Source: a bacterium (lineage in GTDB: Bacteria > Myxococcota_A > Bradymonadia > Bradymonadales > Bradymonadaceae). Taken from it: DNA of 64,000 nucleotides. The stretch is from NCBI GenBank assembly GCA_030427705.1, contig JAUIBR010000001.1, positions 280,307 through 344,306 on the forward strand, given 5' to 3'. A program made the position numbers and the translations under genes. Positions 43,653 to 54,431 of this stretch are shown here, piece after piece. The stretch's first letter is position 1; the number at the start of each line of letters is the position of its first letter. The notes under the pieces were generated by a model, which made no database searches, was not told where the DNA came from, and saw only the letters and a list, made by a program, of their open reading frames with translations.

Positions 43653-46600
43653 GTGATTCCAACCAAAACTCGTGCGTCCATTCTCTTGGCGATGTGCCTA
43701 ACACTCAGCCTGTCCGCCTGTGACGGCTGCAGCGAAGATGAACCCAAAGGCCCCGAGAAGATCCCCCTGGATGCTGGTTTCGGCTCAGTAGAGTTTGACG
43801 CAGGCCTCGCGCCCGATGCGGGTGAAGAAGCAGAACCGAAGCTTGTCGTAGCCGAGCTTGAACCAGTCTTCACCGCCGTCGGCGCTGCAGATGCCGTTCC
43901 TCACGCCATCGATGTTCAGTTCTCAGAGACGATCGTTGACGGGTCCCGCGCAGCCGGTGACGCAACGCTGTTTTCGATGCAGCCTGCGGTAGACGGCAGC
44001 CTCAAGTGGACGACCCGATCGACTTTGCGCTTCGAACCGTCAGAACCCCTCAAACCCGCGACGAAGTACACGGTTACGTTGAACTCCATTGAATCACGCG
44101 ATGGAACGCTTCAACCCGCGCAGCCTTGGTCATATGAGTTTACGACGCCCAAGTTTGCGTTCCTCAATCTATCCGGCGGGGTCGTCGATACAGACACGTC
44201 TACCGCCAGCGTGAGCATGACGTTCTCGACTCAGATCGACGTTGATAGCCTCAAGGATCGCGTCGAATGGAACCTCAACGACAAGAAAGTAAAGAGCGTC
44301 ACTTACGAACAAGGCCACTCCCCCCGTGTGGTCATCGCCAACTTTGCAACCAAGTCACTAGCACCAGATGTTGACCTGAAGATGTCTCTCTCGGACGGGG
44401 TGACCTCGAAATCGGGTGAAGATCAGGCGGAAGGTGCAACAGCGACGGTGACGCTGAAGACAGGCCCAACGGTCGAGTTATTCGCAGTTCACCGGAAGGA
44501 AGGCGCTGACGGCTTCTATCTGGAAGTCATCTGTAAAGATGAGAGCGCTCCGGGAGGAACGCGTTGGTACTGGGACCGGGTTGCCCGCGAGGACTATCGA
44601 ATCTCTCGCCGCTGCCTTCCAACCGAAGATGCGCTGAAACGAAGCATCCGCATCAGCCCGAAAGTAAAGAACTTACGCGTGGTTTCCGGTCGTGGCGGAT
44701 TCAATATTTTGGGTGATTTCAAACGTCGCACCTACGACATCAAGATGCGCGCTGGTCTCAAGACGATCGATGGCGGCCTGCTTCGCCAGCCATTCCAAGC
44801 AGATGTCGCGATCCCTGCACGCACGACTCAGATCGACTTCGTCAGCGAAGGTCGATACTTGCCCAAGTCGGCTTGGAAGAAGCTGGCGATCCGGCATCTG
44901 AATGCCCCCGAAGCCGAGATCACGATCAAGCACATTCCGGAGCGAAACCTGGTCTTCTGGCTGACGCAGCGGAACGAAGACGTCAGCAATCGTGTCGCAA
45001 CCGTCGTCGCCAAAGAAACGGTGCCACTCGCAGACAAGACTGACCTGCAACAGACCACCAACGTCGATATCAGCAACATCATCGGCGAGCCTGAGCCAGG
45101 CATCTACGAGATCGAGGCGAAGTCGGACAACATAAGGGATTCCGTGCGTCTGTTGATGACGGACATGAACCTCATCGTGAAACGAAGCGCCCTGAAGCCG
45201 AACCAAAAGTGGCCAGACGAGCTCTTTGCCTGGGTCGTGGATATGAGCACGACCAAACCCGTTGAAAACGCCGTTGTGCAGGCGATTCGACCCAATGGCG
45301 AAGTGATGAGTATCTGCAAAACGGACTCGGAAGGCGGCTGCCGCTTGGAAGTTCCAACCACCACGCTTGATGAAACCCCGCCATTTGCTGTCATCGCTCG
45401 CCGCAAGAACGAGTTCACCTATCTCAAGTATGAAGAGCTGCGCGTCAGCACGAACGACTCGGATGTGCATGGTGAACCGTATATCAGCGACGTCGCCTAC
45501 CGCGCGACGACCTATAGCGACCGTGGCGTGTATCGCCCTGGTGAGACTGCGCATTTCGCGACCATTGTCCGCAATCGCACACACCGTGCGCCTCTGGCCA
45601 AGGTTCCTGTAGAGATTGAGATCAAAGATGCTCGGCGAAGAGTCCTGCGCAAGTTCGTAGAGAAGACCAACGAGGTCGGCGTCATCACCTTTGATCAAGA
45701 ATTCGAGGACTTTGCCCCCACCGGCGCTTACGACGTCTACCTGCGCGTCGCTAAGAAGTCCGTCGACTCCTACCGATTCAACGTTGAAGAGTTCGTGCCC
45801 GAGAGGATGGAAGTCAAAGCGAACATCGTTGAAGACAACCTGATGTCCACGGAAACCGCACAGATGCGGGTCGACGCGAAGTACTTGTTTGGCGGCTCGG
45901 CGGAAGGAAGCCCCGTCGAGGCGACTTGCCGAATCGAGTCTTCGAAATTCAAGGCGAAGGCTGTCAAAGACTACACATTTGGCCGCGCTTCGAAGTCCGA
46001 CACGTCTACGCTAGACCTTGGCACTGCAGAAGCTGAGTTGGCTGAAGGCGGTTCCATCATGATGGAATGCCCCGCTCTCGAAGCGGGCGCGACGCTGGAC
46101 GGCCCCGGGAAGCTCATCGCTAACGTCGCTGTTTTTGAGGCCGGAAGTGGTCGCAGCACAGTGGCTGAAGCACGCGCCAACGTTCACCCTGAGAAATTCT
46201 ACGTTGGATTGAAGGCCGGCGCGCAAAAGGCAATTCAGGGTGAATCATTCGACGTCGAAGGCATCGTCGTTGATTGGGACGGCAAACCTTACACCAGCGA
46301 AAAACGTGTCGATGTCGAATTCATCCGGCTGGAGCGCGAGTACTGGTGGTACCACGACAGCGATGAAGGCGAAGACATGTGGGGCAATAATATCCGGCCC
46401 GTGGTCGAGTCGACGCGCCAGGTCAAAGTCGGCAAAGACGGGAAGTTCCGGTTTGCAGCAACACCAGCGGCTCGAAGCACCGCGTTTGTCGTTCGCGTCA
46501 AGGCTGGAAAGTCAGTGACCGACCTCAAACTTCCGGGACAGCGCCGCTACTACTATTGGGATCGTCAGGAATCGCGAGACATGACGCCTCGTCCGTCGAA

Positions 46601-49331
46601 ACCAACAGCCGCTGTCATCGAGGCTCCTGAAGAGATCGAAGTCAACCAGCCCGCATCCTTCAAGGTCCAGGTACCGTTCAAAGGCCGCGTCCTGATGACG
46701 GTGGAAACGCACAAGGTCATCACGCACGAGTGGCATGATGTCGAGGCCGGTGAGTTCGACTGGAAATTCACACTGGCGACATTCACACCGAATGTTTACG
46801 TCAGCGCCCTGCTGGTTAAGGACCCGCATCTAGATAGCAAAGAGGCCTTCATTCCCGACCGCGCGTTTGGTGTGGTCAACGCGAGGGTGAGGCCAACGGC
46901 GCAGATGCAGACGCTCAAGATTGAAGCCCCTGAGACCATCGAGCCCAATAGCAAACTCGACCTAACGATCGATGTTGGAGATACCTCGGAGCCGACCTAC
47001 GTCACGGTCGCCGCGGTGGACGAGGGGATTCTATCGCTGACCCGTTTCAAGACACCTGACCCGACGATCGAGCTCTTTGCCAAGCGTGCTCTGGGCGTCG
47101 ACACGTACGAGACGATTGGTTGGGCGTTGAAGATCAACGCCGCCGGCCCATCAAGTCGAACCGGTGGTGGCGGTGAGTACGATGAAGACGAGGAAGGCGG
47201 CGGGCCCGCTCGCGCCATGCCTATCAAACCGGTCGCAATGTGGTCCGGGTTGGTTAAGGCCGATAAGAACGGAAAGGCGAAGGTGTCCTTCGATGTTCCT
47301 CGCTACCGCGGAGCACTACGAGTGATGGCGATCTCGTCATCGACAACCAAGACCGGAACGGCAGATACGCGTGTCACGGTGCGTGACCCACTCGTGCTGC
47401 AGACGACGTTGCCGCGCTTCCTGAGCGCTGGCGACCAAATCCAGATCCCTGTCTTCGCCACCAACATGACGGGCAAGGCTGGGCGCGTGACGGTGAGTCT
47501 GGCGACGTCCAACGAAGACACGTTTGGAAATCAGACGTTGGCTGACGACGCACCGATGGTGCAGATCACCGGACCCGCCACACAAACGATCGACCTCGAG
47601 AAGAACGAATCCGGGACTGTGGTTTTTGATGTCAAAGGTTGGCGGCAAGCCGGTGTTGCGAAGTTCAAGGTTGAGGCGAAGCTCGGTAACATCGTTAGCT
47701 ACGACGAAGGCATCGTCCCATTTAGACCTTCTGGTCCGCGTGAACGCTTGGTCAAACGTATCGAGCTCAAGCCCGGCACGACGTCGCTCACACCTCAGCT
47801 GACAGGGTGGGTTCCCACAAGCGAACGGAGCACCATCTGGGTCACGAACGTGCCGTATGGTGAGTCATTCGACCACCTGAAGTACCTGGTGCGCTACCCT
47901 TATGGATGCATCGAGCAAACGACCTCATCCACCCGACCGCTGCTCTTTGTGGGGCAATTCGTTGACATGATCGACCCCGAGACGGTGCAGAAAGGCGGCG
48001 GCATCCAAGACATGGTTCAGTACGGCATCAAACGTGTGCTTTCGATGCAGACCTCGGAAGGCGGGTTCGCGTATTGGCCTGGTGGCACCTATCCCGACGC
48101 CTGGGGTACGGCATATGCGACGCACATGCTTCTGGACGCAAGAGACCAAGGATTCAAGGTTCCTGAGGCCCAGCTAGACCGCGCACTTGAATGGCTAGAC
48201 CGCACGGCAGAGAACCTCTCGAACGGCCGCGCGCGCGAGTACTATCGCTGGGCGGAGCCATACATCCACTACGTCCTGGCGCGCGTGGGCAAAGGCAAAA
48301 AGGCGCGAATCCAGAAGCTGATCACGAAGATTGGCAAGGAAGCCAAAGGTCAGGAGGCTGAGCACCGGTTCATCCTGATGGCCGCGCTCTACCTATCCGG
48401 CGACCGACGTTACGAAAAGGAGATCAAGAAGCTGAATCTCGACACGCTCTCAACCAGTCGCGAGACGCGTTACAGCTACTACTCGGATGCACGACGGCGA
48501 GGCATGATGTTGAGCACGTACTTCGACCTTTTCGGCGCAGATAAAGGCGGGGAGCCCCTCGCGCGGATCGTCGGCGAGTCCCTGGCTGACAAGCCGAGCC
48601 ATCGCTACACCACGCAAGAAATTACGTGGAGCATCACCGGTCTCGGCAAGTGGGTCGCCGGTCAAGCCAACAACTTCTCGCCGCCAACCATGACAGCAAA
48701 TGGCAAGGAAAGGAAGGCGACGGTTGCACCAAAGAACCGCAACGACCGTAGCTGGTCGATCTATCGCGCCAGCGAGTATGAGTCGCTAGATGTCAGCCTC
48801 AAGGACTCCGATGGCAAGGTCTACGCGCTGATCAGCAGTGAAGGCGTTCGTGTTAATGCCAAGCCAAAAACCGGAGGCGCTGGGTTGTCGATTTCCCGTG
48901 CATTCTACGACCTCAAAGGCAACGAGATCGAACCGGATCAGCACAAACTGGGCGACCAGGTCTACGTTGTGCTCAAGATCGAAAACACCGGGACCGCCGA
49001 CCGCCATAATCTGGCTTTGGTCGATAGATTCGCGGCAGCGTTCGAAGTCGAAAACCCACGTCTGGGGCGCGGAACACTCCCAAGCTGGGTGGATGAAGAC
49101 GAACTCTGGACCCCCGACCACATGAATATTCGCGATGACCGCATGGAAGTGTTTGGCGGGCTGGGGCGCGGTGAGACCAAGCAGTTTGTGTACGCCGTTC
49201 GGTCGGTGTCAGCAGGCTCATTCTACGCGCCCGGACCTGAGATCGAAGGCATGTATGATCCTGAGATATGGGCACGTACGTTGCCGGCTCGGGTGAAGGT
49301 TTCTGGCCCTTGGGACTCGTATCTCCAGTAG
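43653..49331 (+). CDS. alpha-2-macroglobulin family lipoprotein (YfhM-like)
   Basis: 1892-residue bacterial alpha-2-macroglobulin, an inner-membrane-anchored periplasmic trap for invading proteases. GTG at 43653 is chosen: it gives a lipoprotein signal ending LSAC and has AAGGAA six bases upstream; a GTG 45 bases earlier would spoil the signal. MG-type beta domains fill the first two-thirds. The thioester motif is present as GCIEQ with Cys1419 and Gln1422 (usual CLEQ), so covalent trapping should work. After it comes the alpha-toroid (WAEPYIHYVLARVGK). The glycan enzyme PBP1C follows eight bases later, the known conserved pair. Confidence 0.95.
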   Translation: MIPTKTRASILLAMCLTLSLSACDGCSEDEPKGPEKIPLDAGFGSVEFDAGLAPDAGEEAEPKLVVAELEPVFTAVGAADAVPHAIDVQFSETIVDGSRAAGDATLFSMQPAVDGSLKWTTRSTLRFEPSEPLKPATKYTVTLNSIESRDGTLQPAQPWSYEFTTPKFAFLNLSGGVVDTDTSTASVSMTFSTQIDVDSLKDRVEWNLNDKKVKSVTYEQGHSPRVVIANFATKSLAPDVDLKMSLSDGVTSKSGEDQAEGATATVTLKTGPTVELFAVHRKEGADGFYLEVICKDESAPGGTRWYWDRVAREDYRISRRCLPTEDALKRSIRISPKVKNLRVVSGRGGFNILGDFKRRTYDIKMRAGLKTIDGGLLRQPFQADVAIPARTTQIDFVSEGRYLPKSAWKKLAIRHLNAPEAEITIKHIPERNLVFWLTQRNEDVSNRVATVVAKETVPLADKTDLQQTTNVDISNIIGEPEPGIYEIEAKSDNIRDSVRLLMTDMNLIVKRSALKPNQKWPDELFAWVVDMSTTKPVENAVVQAIRPNGEVMSICKTDSEGGCRLEVPTTTLDETPPFAVIARRKNEFTYLKYEELRVSTNDSDVHGEPYISDVAYRATTYSDRGVYRPGETAHFATIVRNRTHRAPLAKVPVEIEIKDARRRVLRKFVEKTNEVGVITFDQEFEDFAPTGAYDVYLRVAKKSVDSYRFNVEEFVPERMEVKANIVEDNLMSTETAQMRVDAKYLFGGSAEGSPVEATCRIESSKFKAKAVKDYTFGRASKSDTSTLDLGTAEAELAEGGSIMMECPALEAGATLDGPGKLIANVAVFEAGSGRSTVAEARANVHPEKFYVGLKAGAQKAIQGESFDVEGIVVDWDGKPYTSEKRVDVEFIRLEREYWWYHDSDEGEDMWGNNIRPVVESTRQVKVGKDGKFRFAATPAARSTAFVVRVKAGKSVTDLKLPGQRRYYYWDRQESRDMTPRPSKPTAAVIEAPEEIEVNQPASFKVQVPFKGRVLMTVETHKVITHEWHDVEAGEFDWKFTLATFTPNVYVSALLVKDPHLDSKEAFIPDRAFGVVNARVRPTAQMQTLKIEAPETIEPNSKLDLTIDVGDTSEPTYVTVAAVDEGILSLTRFKTPDPTIELFAKRALGVDTYETIGWALKINAAGPSSRTGGGGEYDEDEEGGGPARAMPIKPVAMWSGLVKADKNGKAKVSFDVPRYRGALRVMAISSSTTKTGTADTRVTVRDPLVLQTTLPRFLSAGDQIQIPVFATNMTGKAGRVTVSLATSNEDTFGNQTLADDAPMVQITGPATQTIDLEKNESGTVVFDVKGWRQAGVAKFKVEAKLGNIVSYDEGIVPFRPSGPRERLVKRIELKPGTTSLTPQLTGWVPTSERSTIWVTNVPYGESFDHLKYLVRYPYGCIEQTTSSTRPLLFVGQFVDMIDPETVQKGGGIQDMVQYGIKRVLSMQTSEGGFAYWPGGTYPDAWGTAYATHMLLDARDQGFKVPEAQLDRALEWLDRTAENLSNGRAREYYRWAEPYIHYVLARVGKGKKARIQKLITKIGKEAKGQEAEHRFILMAALYLSGDRRYEKEIKKLNLDTLSTSRETRYSYYSDARRRGMMLSTYFDLFGADKGGEPLARIVGESLADKPSHRYTTQEITWSITGLGKWVAGQANNFSPPTMTANGKERKATVAPKNRNDRSWSIYRASEYESLDVSLKDSDGKVYALISSEGVRVNAKPKTGGAGLSISRAFYDLKGNEIEPDQHKLGDQVYVVLKIENTGTADRHNLALVDRFAAAFEVENPRLGRGTLPSWVDEDELWTPDHMNIRDDRMEVFGGLGRGETKQFVYAVRSVSAGSFYAPGPEIEGMYDPEIWARTLPARVKVSGPWDSYLQ

Positions 49332-49338
49332 GCGTTGA

Positions 49339-51690
49339 GTGTTTCCTAGTCGTCAAAAGCTCAAGCGGGTGTTCGCCGCACTGCTCGGCACAGGCATCAT
49401 TGGGATGCTTGCGCTGGTCATCGCGATCTTCGCGGTTCCGCTACCTGAGCGCATGCTGATGCGGGACTCGGTCGTGGTCGAGTATCACGACGGTTCAACC
49501 GCCCATGTGTCGCTTAGTCAGGACGAGAAATGGCGGATTTCTGCCGACCTGGACGAGGTCGACCCTGACTACGTCGATGCGCTCATTCGGCTGGAAGATA
49601 AGCGATTTTGGCTGCATCCAGGCGTGGACGTGGTCGCCCTGACGCGCGCGATTTTCCAGAACATCACCTCAGGACGGCGAGTCTCTGGCGCGTCCACGAT
49701 CACGATGCAAGTAGCGAGGCTCGTGGAGCCACGTCCGCGGACCTATGTCAGCAAAGCGATTGAGGCGTTTCGCGCCGTTCAATTCGAAGCACATTATTCA
49801 AAGGAAGAAATTCTGGAGATGTACCTGCGCTTCACACCGTATGGCTCGAATATCGAAGGTATCGAGGCGGCCAGTTTGTCGTATTTTGGGCATCGAGCGA
49901 CCGAGCTATCAGCCGACGAAATCGCGACACTGCTGGCCGTGCCGCAGGCTCCAAACACGCGCTATCCCATCAAACGGAATCAAGCTCGGTTGACCGACGC
50001 ACGCAACGACATCGCGCAACGTCTGTTAGATGAAGGTAAGATGCCGCGGGGCGAAGACGAGGCCAAGCTCTCCGAAACCGAGGTACACAAGCTCATCGTC
50101 GAGTCTTATGTTCCTGACGGCATCAAGCCATTCCCACGCGAGATGAAGCACTTCGCGATGTGGGCGATGGCGAAAAAGCCCAAGGCGCAGCGGATTCGGA
50201 CGACAATCGACCGCGGTATCCAAGCGACGGCAGAAGAGTCACTACGTCGCCATCAACCGGATGCGACGGATGCCTCCATCAACCACGCCACGCTGGTTGT
50301 TGCCGACCACCGCAACCACCGTATTCTGGCTGCGGTTGGGAACTTCGAGTTCAGCACATTGGACGGCTCGCAGATTCCAGCCTTTGACGTGGTGCGTTCG
50401 CCAGGCTCGTTATTGAAGCCCTTTATCTACGCGATGTCGGTTCAACGTGGACTGGCGCTACCATCCACGCTCGTCCAAGACATTCCGATGCGCTCGGGCA
50501 CGTACACGCCCGTCAATTACGACGGCGAGTTCAGCGGGCTGGTTCGGCTAAACGAAGCGTTGTCCCGCAGCTTGAATATCCCGTTCATCAAACTTCTGCA
50601 GGACCTGGGCGTTAATGAATTCTTGAACGTTCTGTCTTCGATGGGTGCAAGACATATCAATCCGGAACCCGGGTACTACGGCCTGACCGCGGCCATCGGC
50701 GGTGTTTCGACCACACCGCTCGAGATCGCTTCGATGTATGCGACCCTGGCGAACTCTGGCTGGTACAAACCGCTGCAATGGGAGCGCGACAAAGCGCCCC
50801 ACGAAGGCTGGAAAGTGTTCGAGCCAGGAACGGCTTGGCTGACCCAGCAGGCGCTGTACCTGAAGGACCGCCCGGACTTCAACAGCCGGCGACGCATCAA
50901 CCCCGACGCTGGTCGCGTCTATTGGAAAACAGGCACGTCATTTGGCAACCGCGACGCATGGGCCGCAGGCTCTGGCGAGCATTACACCGCGGTGGTGTGG
51001 ATGGGGAATCTGGACAACGAACGCTCCAGCGCGCTTATCGGCTCACAAAGAAGTGGCCCGGTGTTGTTCGACATCCTCGAGGCCATTGAACATCCGCATG
51101 AGGTCCGACCTGGTCGGTCTTCTGACCTGGTTGAGGTCGAGGTCTGTTCATACTCGGGCCACCTTCCGACGGACGCTTGTACGCATCGAAAGAAAGTCTG
51201 GGCCCTGCAGAAGTCCGTCCCGACGGCGCGATGCCCGTACCACCAGCTCATGGCCGTCGATACTAAAACTGGCGAGGCGCTGGCTCCGCACTGCCAGCAC
51301 GGTCGTGACTTCACACAACAGAGCGTGGTCATCTGGCCTGCTTCTGTTCGGCGCTACCTCAGCGAGGAACACCGCCGTGGCTATGACCCGCCCGCCTGGG
51401 CGCCGGGTTGCAGAGCCGACCGCCACAACGGCCCACCTTCCATCGTCAGCCCGCCCTACGGGCAGGACCTTGTTCTGATGCCAGGAATCGACATTGATCA
51501 ACAAGAGGTCCCTCTCGAGGCTAACACCGAAGATGGCACCCAAACTCTGAGCTGGTTCGTCAACGGAGCGCTGCTCGGCGAGGCACCTGCCCACAAGCGC
51601 CTCTGGTGGACGCCAAGACGCGGGGAACACGAGATTGTCGTGCAGGATGAGGCAGGTCGGAGCACCCGACGGAAGGTTCGGGTTCGCTGA
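49339..51690 (+). CDS. pbpC: penicillin-binding protein 1C
   Basis: 783-residue bifunctional peptidoglycan synthase. N-terminal membrane anchor (about 9-34), GT51 glycosyltransferase with catalytic Glu86 in LEDKRFWLHPGVD, then a transpeptidase with SLLK (Ser357, Lys360), SxN (SRSLN, about 400) and KTGTS (Lys530). A C-terminal extension of about 180 residues (typical of PBP1C) ends in a beta domain. Start is GTG at 49339, seven bases past the alpha-2-macroglobulin stop. The pair is thought to repair the wall after attack by proteases or lysozymes. Confidence 0.94.
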   Translation: MFPSRQKLKRVFAALLGTGIIGMLALVIAIFAVPLPERMLMRDSVVVEYHDGSTAHVSLSQDEKWRISADLDEVDPDYVDALIRLEDKRFWLHPGVDVVALTRAIFQNITSGRRVSGASTITMQVARLVEPRPRTYVSKAIEAFRAVQFEAHYSKEEILEMYLRFTPYGSNIEGIEAASLSYFGHRATELSADEIATLLAVPQAPNTRYPIKRNQARLTDARNDIAQRLLDEGKMPRGEDEAKLSETEVHKLIVESYVPDGIKPFPREMKHFAMWAMAKKPKAQRIRTTIDRGIQATAEESLRRHQPDATDASINHATLVVADHRNHRILAAVGNFEFSTLDGSQIPAFDVVRSPGSLLKPFIYAMSVQRGLALPSTLVQDIPMRSGTYTPVNYDGEFSGLVRLNEALSRSLNIPFIKLLQDLGVNEFLNVLSSMGARHINPEPGYYGLTAAIGGVSTTPLEIASMYATLANSGWYKPLQWERDKAPHEGWKVFEPGTAWLTQQALYLKDRPDFNSRRRINPDAGRVYWKTGTSFGNRDAWAAGSGEHYTAVVWMGNLDNERSSALIGSQRSGPVLFDILEAIEHPHEVRPGRSSDLVEVEVCSYSGHLPTDACTHRKKVWALQKSVPTARCPYHQLMAVDTKTGEALAPHCQHGRDFTQQSVVIWPASVRRYLSEEHRRGYDPPAWAPGCRADRHNGPPSIVSPPYGQDLVLMPGIDIDQQEVPLEANTEDGTQTLSWFVNGALLGEAPAHKRLWWTPRRGEHEIVVQDEAGRSTRRKVRVR

Positions 51691-51746
51691 TAGACGTTTT
51701 GGGTGGGATGCGCTTAGACTCGCCGTTTCTCTAGAGAGCAATCTAA

Positions 51747-52523
51747 ATGAGCAAAACAGCACTGATCACGGGAGCCTCCGCCGGTATCGGCCGAGAACTC
51801 GCGGTACTATTCGCCAAAGACGGACATGACGTCATCCTCGTCGCCCGGCGTCGAGACCGCCTGGAGGCGTTGAAGGAAGAGCTTGAGGGCGCTTTTGACA
51901 TCACTGCGCACGTCTTCACCGCAGACCTTGCCGACCAAGACGCGCCAACCAAGCTGTTCGAAGATGTTTCTGGAGCCGGCATCGAAGTTGATTTCCTGGT
52001 GAACAACGCTGGATTTGGGTCGAATGGCACGTTTTGGGAGCTCGACCCGCAACGAGAGGTCGATCAGATCCAGGTCAACGTCACAGCGTTAGTGCACCTC
52101 ACGCGGCTCTTCTTGCCAGCGATGGTTGAGCGCAAATCCGGGCGTGTCCTGAACATCGCGTCCACCGCTGGATTCCAAGCCGGTCCATATATGAGCACGT
52201 ACTACGCGACCAAAGCATTCGTGATTTCGTTCTCGGATGGTCTCTCGTACGAACTCAAAAATACGGGTGTTGCGGTCACCGCACATTGCCCGGGAGCTAC
52301 CGAAAGCGAGTTCGCGGCGGTGTCCGGGAACGACAAGAGTAAGCTGTTCCAAAATGGAAAAGTCGCGACCGCCGAAGATGTCGCACTTCATGCGTATAAA
52401 GCGATGCACAAAGGCAAATCTGTCGCGGTGCATGGAGCTCTCAACCAGTTCGGAGCGTTCATGTCGCGATTCTCCCCTCGCAGCATGAGCAACGCTGTCG
52501 TCGCATCGCTAAACAAAACCTGA
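51747..52523 (+). CDS. short-chain dehydrogenase/reductase
   Basis: 258-residue classical SDR. Cofactor motif TGASAGIG (8-15), NNAGFG, and active-site Tyr and Lys in YYATK near 155-159, with Ser upstream in IASTAGFQ. The Arg residues after the first strand (VARRRDRL) suggest NADP preference. Likely acts on a ketone or short aldehyde; similar to the DltE/YdfG group. The gene follows pbpC by 56 bases. Substrate unknown. Confidence 0.88.
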   Translation: MSKTALITGASAGIGRELAVLFAKDGHDVILVARRRDRLEALKEELEGAFDITAHVFTADLADQDAPTKLFEDVSGAGIEVDFLVNNAGFGSNGTFWELDPQREVDQIQVNVTALVHLTRLFLPAMVERKSGRVLNIASTAGFQAGPYMSTYYATKAFVISFSDGLSYELKNTGVAVTAHCPGATESEFAAVSGNDKSKLFQNGKVATAEDVALHAYKAMHKGKSVAVHGALNQFGAFMSRFSPRSMSNAVVASLNKT

Positions 52524-52628
52524 ACACTCCCCACGCTTGCGGCGATTCGCTTGCCAGTACGCATTCAAACCGCTAAAAGACAGGCCTTTGATTTAAACGC
52601 CGCTATTGGCGATTTTGCGAGTGATTGA

Positions 52629-54431
52629 ATGTTTGGATCGCGATTCACGCAACGGCGCGGTACGCAGTTTGCCGCGTGGCTAATCTTCTGTTTTTGCGTT
52701 GGGGTTATCTTCACCGGCATGCTCGTTGGTCCGCAACGTGTCTCGGTTGCTCAAGACGAACCTGCGGCGACCAACAACGCCACGAACAACGCGCAACCGA
52801 CCACCAACAACGCCGAAGGCGCCACGAACAACGGCACTAACCAGGCGGCAACGAACAACGCCACGAACAACGACGTTGCAGCGACAAATGGCGGAACCAA
52901 TCAGGCGAAAGCCGATGCTCCACCTGTTGCACCTCCTAAAGACGGCGGTGATGCCGCGGGCGGCGACCAACAGAAAGAAGAGCCGCCAGCTCAGGTGAAA
53001 CGAAAGATCGGCGAAGGTCAGTCGTCCGGATTCTTGGACCGTGCGGTCAGCTTCCTGGGCATCTTCTTCTTCATCTTCCTCGCTTGGCTGATGTCCAATA
53101 ACCGCAAAGAGGTTAACTGGAAGCTCGTCGGTTGGGGCGTTGGTCTGCAGCTGGTATTCGCCGTGCTCATCTTCTTTGTGCCATACGGCGAGGAAGTGTT
53201 CGCGTTTGCGACAATGGTGGTGAAGAAGCTATTGGACTTCACAAGTCAGGGCTCTGAATTCATCTTCGCCAGCTTCATCACAGGCAAATGGGAGCCAGCG
53301 CTCGTCAACTTCACGTTCGCAGTCCTGCCCACCATCATCTTCTTCTCGGCGGTCATGACGATCGCTTACCACACCGGCATCATGCACAAGGTCGTCTATG
53401 CATTCGCACTCGTAATGCAGAAGACGATGAACACTTCAGGCGCCGAGAGCCTCTCGGCGGCAGCCAATATCTTCGTCGGACAAACCGAAGCTCCGCTGGT
53501 CGTCAAACCGTTCGTTAACGACATGACGATGTCCGAGCTTATGACCGTCATGACCGGCGGATTCGCAACCGTTGCTGGCGGCGTGCTCGCGATCTACGTC
53601 GGAATGCTTGAACCGATGTTCCCTGACATCGCTGGCCACCTTATCGCTGCGAGCGTCATGTCCGCCCCAGCCGCGCTGGTCATCGGTAAGATCATGTTCC
53701 CCGAGACGGAGACCCCAACGACCGCCGGCCAGCTCGACTTCGAACTTGTAAAAGAAGACGTCAATATCCTCGACGCCGCAAGCCGTGGCGCCGCAGAAGG
53801 TCTTCAGCTTGCCCTCAATGTCGGCGCAATGCTCCTGGCATTCATCGCGCTTATTGAGCTTGTGAACTACCTGCTCGGCCTACCCGGACTGCTCTACAAT
53901 AAAGCGCTCCTGGGCGATTTGGTGGAGTGGTACACGGCAAACAACATCGCTATCCCTGAAGGCTGTGATATCGCAGCCGTCGCCGACGATGCGGTTCATG
54001 GCTGCGTGAACACCATGGGCGCCGCAAACGGTGCGCCCGAAGCCTCTGCATTCGTGGAAATCACGATGCAGAAGATTGTGGGATATCTGTTCTTCCCAAT
54101 CGCCTGGGTGATGGGCGTTCCATGGGATGATTGCTACCACATCGGACAATTGCTGGGCATAAAACTGGTCGTCAACGAGCTCGTTGGTTACGCCGAGCTT
54201 CAAAACATGCTCAACGATCCAACCATCAATCTCCAAGATCGGTCGGTTATCATTGCCACGTATGCATTGTGTGGATTTGCCAACTTCGGCTCCATCGGCA
54301 TTCAGCTTGGCGGCATCGGCGGTATTGCGCCCGACCGTAAGCACGACCTTGCCAAGATCGCGTTCCGAGCAATGATCGCGGGCACGATCGCCGCGTTCAT
54401 GACCGCTACCATCGCTGGTATCTTGGTTTGA
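52629..54431 (+). CDS. concentrative nucleoside transporter (NupC/CNT) with Asn-rich N-extension
   Basis: 600-residue inner-membrane nucleoside/cation symporter. About residues 1-40 look like a signal sequence, followed by an Ala/Asn/Thr-rich, low-complexity linker (about 41-130) before the CNT core. Core marks are GQTEAPLVVKP (about 278) and FANFGSIGIQ (about 553), which line the substrate site. The extra N-terminus places a disordered tail probably on the periplasmic side and is not found in typical NupC (about 400 residues). First gene of a four-gene overlapping operon for nucleoside salvage. Confidence 0.9.
   Translation: MFGSRFTQRRGTQFAAWLIFCFCVGVIFTGMLVGPQRVSVAQDEPAATNNATNNAQPTTNNAEGATNNGTNQAATNNATNNDVAATNGGTNQAKADAPPVAPPKDGGDAAGGDQQKEEPPAQVKRKIGEGQSSGFLDRAVSFLGIFFFIFLAWLMSNNRKEVNWKLVGWGVGLQLVFAVLIFFVPYGEEVFAFATMVVKKLLDFTSQGSEFIFASFITGKWEPALVNFTFAVLPTIIFFSAVMTIAYHTGIMHKVVYAFALVMQKTMNTSGAESLSAAANIFVGQTEAPLVVKPFVNDMTMSELMTVMTGGFATVAGGVLAIYVGMLEPMFPDIAGHLIAASVMSAPAALVIGKIMFPETETPTTAGQLDFELVKEDVNILDAASRGAAEGLQLALNVGAMLLAFIALIELVNYLLGLPGLLYNKALLGDLVEWYTANNIAIPEGCDIAAVADDAVHGCVNTMGAANGAPEASAFVEITMQKIVGYLFFPIAWVMGVPWDDCYHIGQLLGIKLVVNELVGYAELQNMLNDPTINLQDRSVIIATYALCGFANFGSIGIQLGGIGGIAPDRKHDLAKIAFRAMIAGTIAAFMTATIAGILV

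Noticed and set aside
52597..52613. Small stem with ATTTT before the CNT gene, possible terminator
   Set aside because: Only four base pairs; too weak to call.
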